The notes beneath the pieces were generated by a model that saw only the letters and a list, made by a program, of their open reading frames with translations, had not been told where the DNA came from and searched no databases. The position numbers were made by a program, and so were the translations under genes. Below, piece by piece: positions 34,749 through 36,136 of a DNA stretch of 36,136 nucleotides; position 1 is the first letter of the stretch; each line of letters opens with the position of its first letter. The DNA comes from an uncultured Prevotellaceae bacterium (GTDB taxonomy: Bacteria > Bacteroidota > Bacteroidia > Bacteroidales > Bacteroidaceae): positions 1-36,136 of the forward strand of contig ONLY01000028.1 in NCBI GenBank assembly GCA_900318775.1, in the 5' to 3' direction.

Positions 34749-35672
34749 CTACTTGCGATTTGAAGATTTACTTAATTGAATCAGTCCACGTTCTTTTGCC
34801 CATTCTCTCACATCGTTCATCATAGAATCGTTGAATTGTAGGCTGGGGGAGAGTGGTGCATAATGAAACAATGTGTCAGGCAAATACATGCGGTGCTGAG
34901 CGGGGAAATAATCCAACACTTTCACCAAAGAGTCTGCGTTAAGGCGAGAAATGGCAAGGTCATATATTCCCCGAATCTTTTTGAGGTCCTCTCCATGAAC
35001 TTTGCTGACAGAATCATTCCACAGAACACATAGCAAGCCATTCAGATTCATGTCAGATGTCCCGTTCAGGCGTTTCGCACCTCGCGCTACAGCCTCGCTG
35101 GCATAGGGCTCTGGAAGAATAGCTCCATCATACTGGTCTTGATCCACCATCAATGTGCGCAATCTGATGTTGTTGATTTGTGGCTTGTTTAGGTCTATAC
35201 TTTGTAGTTTTACTGAAGCCAGCAATTTGTCAGCAAAATAATCTGTTGCAGAATTTCTGGTGATACCGATAATTTTCTCCTTGACGCTCTCCGTCTTTAG
35301 CAGACGGGCTTTGGCTGAAGTAACAAGCCACATACGTAAATCACCAACAAAGCCCACGTGGACAGAATCACCATTCTCTATTAAGATGCAAGCTTTCACA
35401 AGGTCGCTCACGATGCCATCAATGGAACCGTTCGCAAAAGCGGTGTCAGCATCCATTGCCGCGTCGAAAGTGACCAGTTGCACCTTCACGCCTAGTGATT
35501 GAAACAAGCCTGTCGAATCAGCATAATAGAAAGGCAGGCATTCCATCGTGGGAAGCACTCCCAAACGGAGTGTGGTGGAATCACTGGTGGAAAATTTTTC
35601 CTCTGTTGAATGGCACGAGCCACAGAGTCCTGCAACCATCATGCATAATAAAATATAGAAAAGTTTGCGCAT
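34749..35672 (-). CDS. Periplasmic-binding-type lipoprotein (NMT1/ThiY-like ABC substrate-binding)
   Basis: This is a lipoprotein of 307 residues. MRKLFYILLCMMVAGLCGSC gives a lipobox with Cys20. The body resembles type II solute-binding proteins: LRLGVLPTMECLPFYYADSTGLFQSLGVKVQLVTF, then FANGSIDGIVSDLVKACIL and IGITRNSATDYFADKLL, and YDGAILPEPYASEAVARGA. This is the NMT1/ThiY/SsuA pattern. The longest frame begins at 35732, but the promoter box (35698-35705) lies within it and ATG 35672 starts a proper signal peptide, so that start is chosen. No ABC permease or ATPase is nearby; the next genes are the TPR protein and the helicase. Ligand unknown. Confidence 0.75.
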   Translation of the reverse strand: MRKLFYILLCMMVAGLCGSCHSTEEKFSTSDSTTLRLGVLPTMECLPFYYADSTGLFQSLGVKVQLVTFDAAMDADTAFANGSIDGIVSDLVKACILIENGDSVHVGFVGDLRMWLVTSAKARLLKTESVKEKIIGITRNSATDYFADKLLASVKLQSIDLNKPQINNIRLRTLMVDQDQYDGAILPEPYASEAVARGAKRLNGTSDMNLNGLLCVLWNDSVSKVHGEDLKKIRGIYDLAISRLNADSLVKVLDYFPAQHRMYLPDTLFHYAPLSPSLQFNDSMMNDVREWAKERGLIQLSKSSNRK

Positions 35673-35697
35673 CGAGTCAAAATGATTTAACGATTTG

Positions 35698-35727
35698 CAA
35701 AGGTAGCGAAAACCGTACACAGCACAA
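35698..35727 (-). promoter_or_regulatory. Promoter of the lipoprotein-TPR-helicase unit
   Basis: On the minus strand TTTG (35727-35724) is followed after 18 bases by TACCTTTG (35705-35698), a near-ideal Bacteroidetes -33/-7 pair. The box ends 25 bases before the ATG at 35672, giving a short leader. Confidence 0.65.
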
Positions 35728-35842
35728 AACAAATCCCCGTTTTTTGTTCTGCGCTTACCCGCTACCTCTCATTCATTTTATCTTTTATAAAAGACAAAAT
35801 CTTGTGTTTTTTGAAATTTGTTTTGTATAAATTGCGTTATTG

Positions 35843-36023
35843 CCCCCAAGATTTTTAATAGATTTTGATAGATTTCTATCCGAAGGATATAAAGGAGATA
35901 GCCGCAGGCAGCGGCTCTTGGGGGGATTGCTTCGCAAGAACCTTTAGCTCGACGAAGTCAAATCACTCAAAAAAATGAAAATCTATGGGCAGAGCCCAGA
36001 AATTAGTGAGCCACTCTTGGCTC
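35843..36023 (+). other. Cluster of hairpins, possible structured RNA or leader
   Basis: CCCCCAAG (35843-35850) pairs with CTTGGGGG (35917-35924). Inside this are GATAG/CTATC (35867-35880) and AGCCGC/GCGGCT (35900-35916), the latter directly stacked on the outer helix. Further stems follow: TTGC/GCAA (35927-35937), GGGC/GCCC (35987-35997) and GAGCCA/TGGCTC (36008-36023). There is no convincing gene from 35733 to 36136. The strand cannot be decided from the palindromes; plus is given by convention. Confidence 0.35.
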
Positions 36024-36136
36024 CCAAAAATCCGTGTCATCTGCTTTCTATGTTAAAATCCAAATATTTTGACCGTTATTTTTAATTTATGCTGAAATCA
36101 TATAATTTTTATCGAATACTTGCTTATTTTTGACCA

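Noticed and set aside
35673..35732. Upstream start for the binding lipoprotein
   Set aside because: It lies upstream of and across the promoter, and would bury the signal peptide.
35975..36085. 36-codon plus-strand frame in the right-hand spacer
   Set aside because: It runs through hairpin sequence, has no ribosome site and no recognisable features.

Overview
The window looks like chromosome from a Bacteroidales bacterium, most likely a Prevotella-type genome. The evidence is an NVEALA-type peptide gene, four TolB/BF3164-type six-bladed propeller lipoproteins, a FeoA-FeoB fusion with a small Cys-rich companion, a long GDP-fucose synthase, fused HisI-HisE, and promoter boxes of the Bacteroidetes TAnnTTTG type. 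No rRNA, tRNA, CRISPR array or intact insertion sequence was seen.

Bases 1-14.5 kb (plus strand) form an accessory locus. It opens with a broken NVEALA-type precursor carrying two in-frame stops. Two propeller lipoproteins, a lipoprotein start remnant, a third very AT-rich propeller and a frameshifted small lipoprotein follow. A tripartite efflux set comes next: TolC-type outer membrane protein, lipoprotein adaptor, a fourth propeller lipoprotein, and two tandem RND permeases. The first permease lacks about 30 residues of its PN1 region. Both permeases contain in-frame Asn-rich segments made by 6-base-period repeats. The likely theme is export or surface handling of a small Cys-rich peptide, now partly decayed.

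Bases 14.5-24.1 kb (minus strand) hold core genes in transcription order hisH, hisA, hisF, hisIE, ftsE, lysC, lysA and an AddA/RecB-like helicase-nuclease. Long perfect hairpins follow lysC and lysA. A promoter box lies before hisH.

Bases 24.1-30.5 kb hold iron and fucose genes. The minus strand carries feoAB plus a 53-residue FeoB-associated Cys-rich membrane protein. Divergent from it on the plus strand is a hemerythrin-LuxR fusion regulator, followed by gmd and fcl (GDP-mannose to GDP-L-fucose), which end at a clear terminator.

Bases 30.5-35.7 kb (minus strand) form a three-gene operon: a periplasmic-binding-type lipoprotein, a large TPR protein and an SF1 (UPF1/DNA2-like) helicase. The last 400 bases contain no convincing gene, but they do hold a cluster of hairpins that could be a structured RNA.
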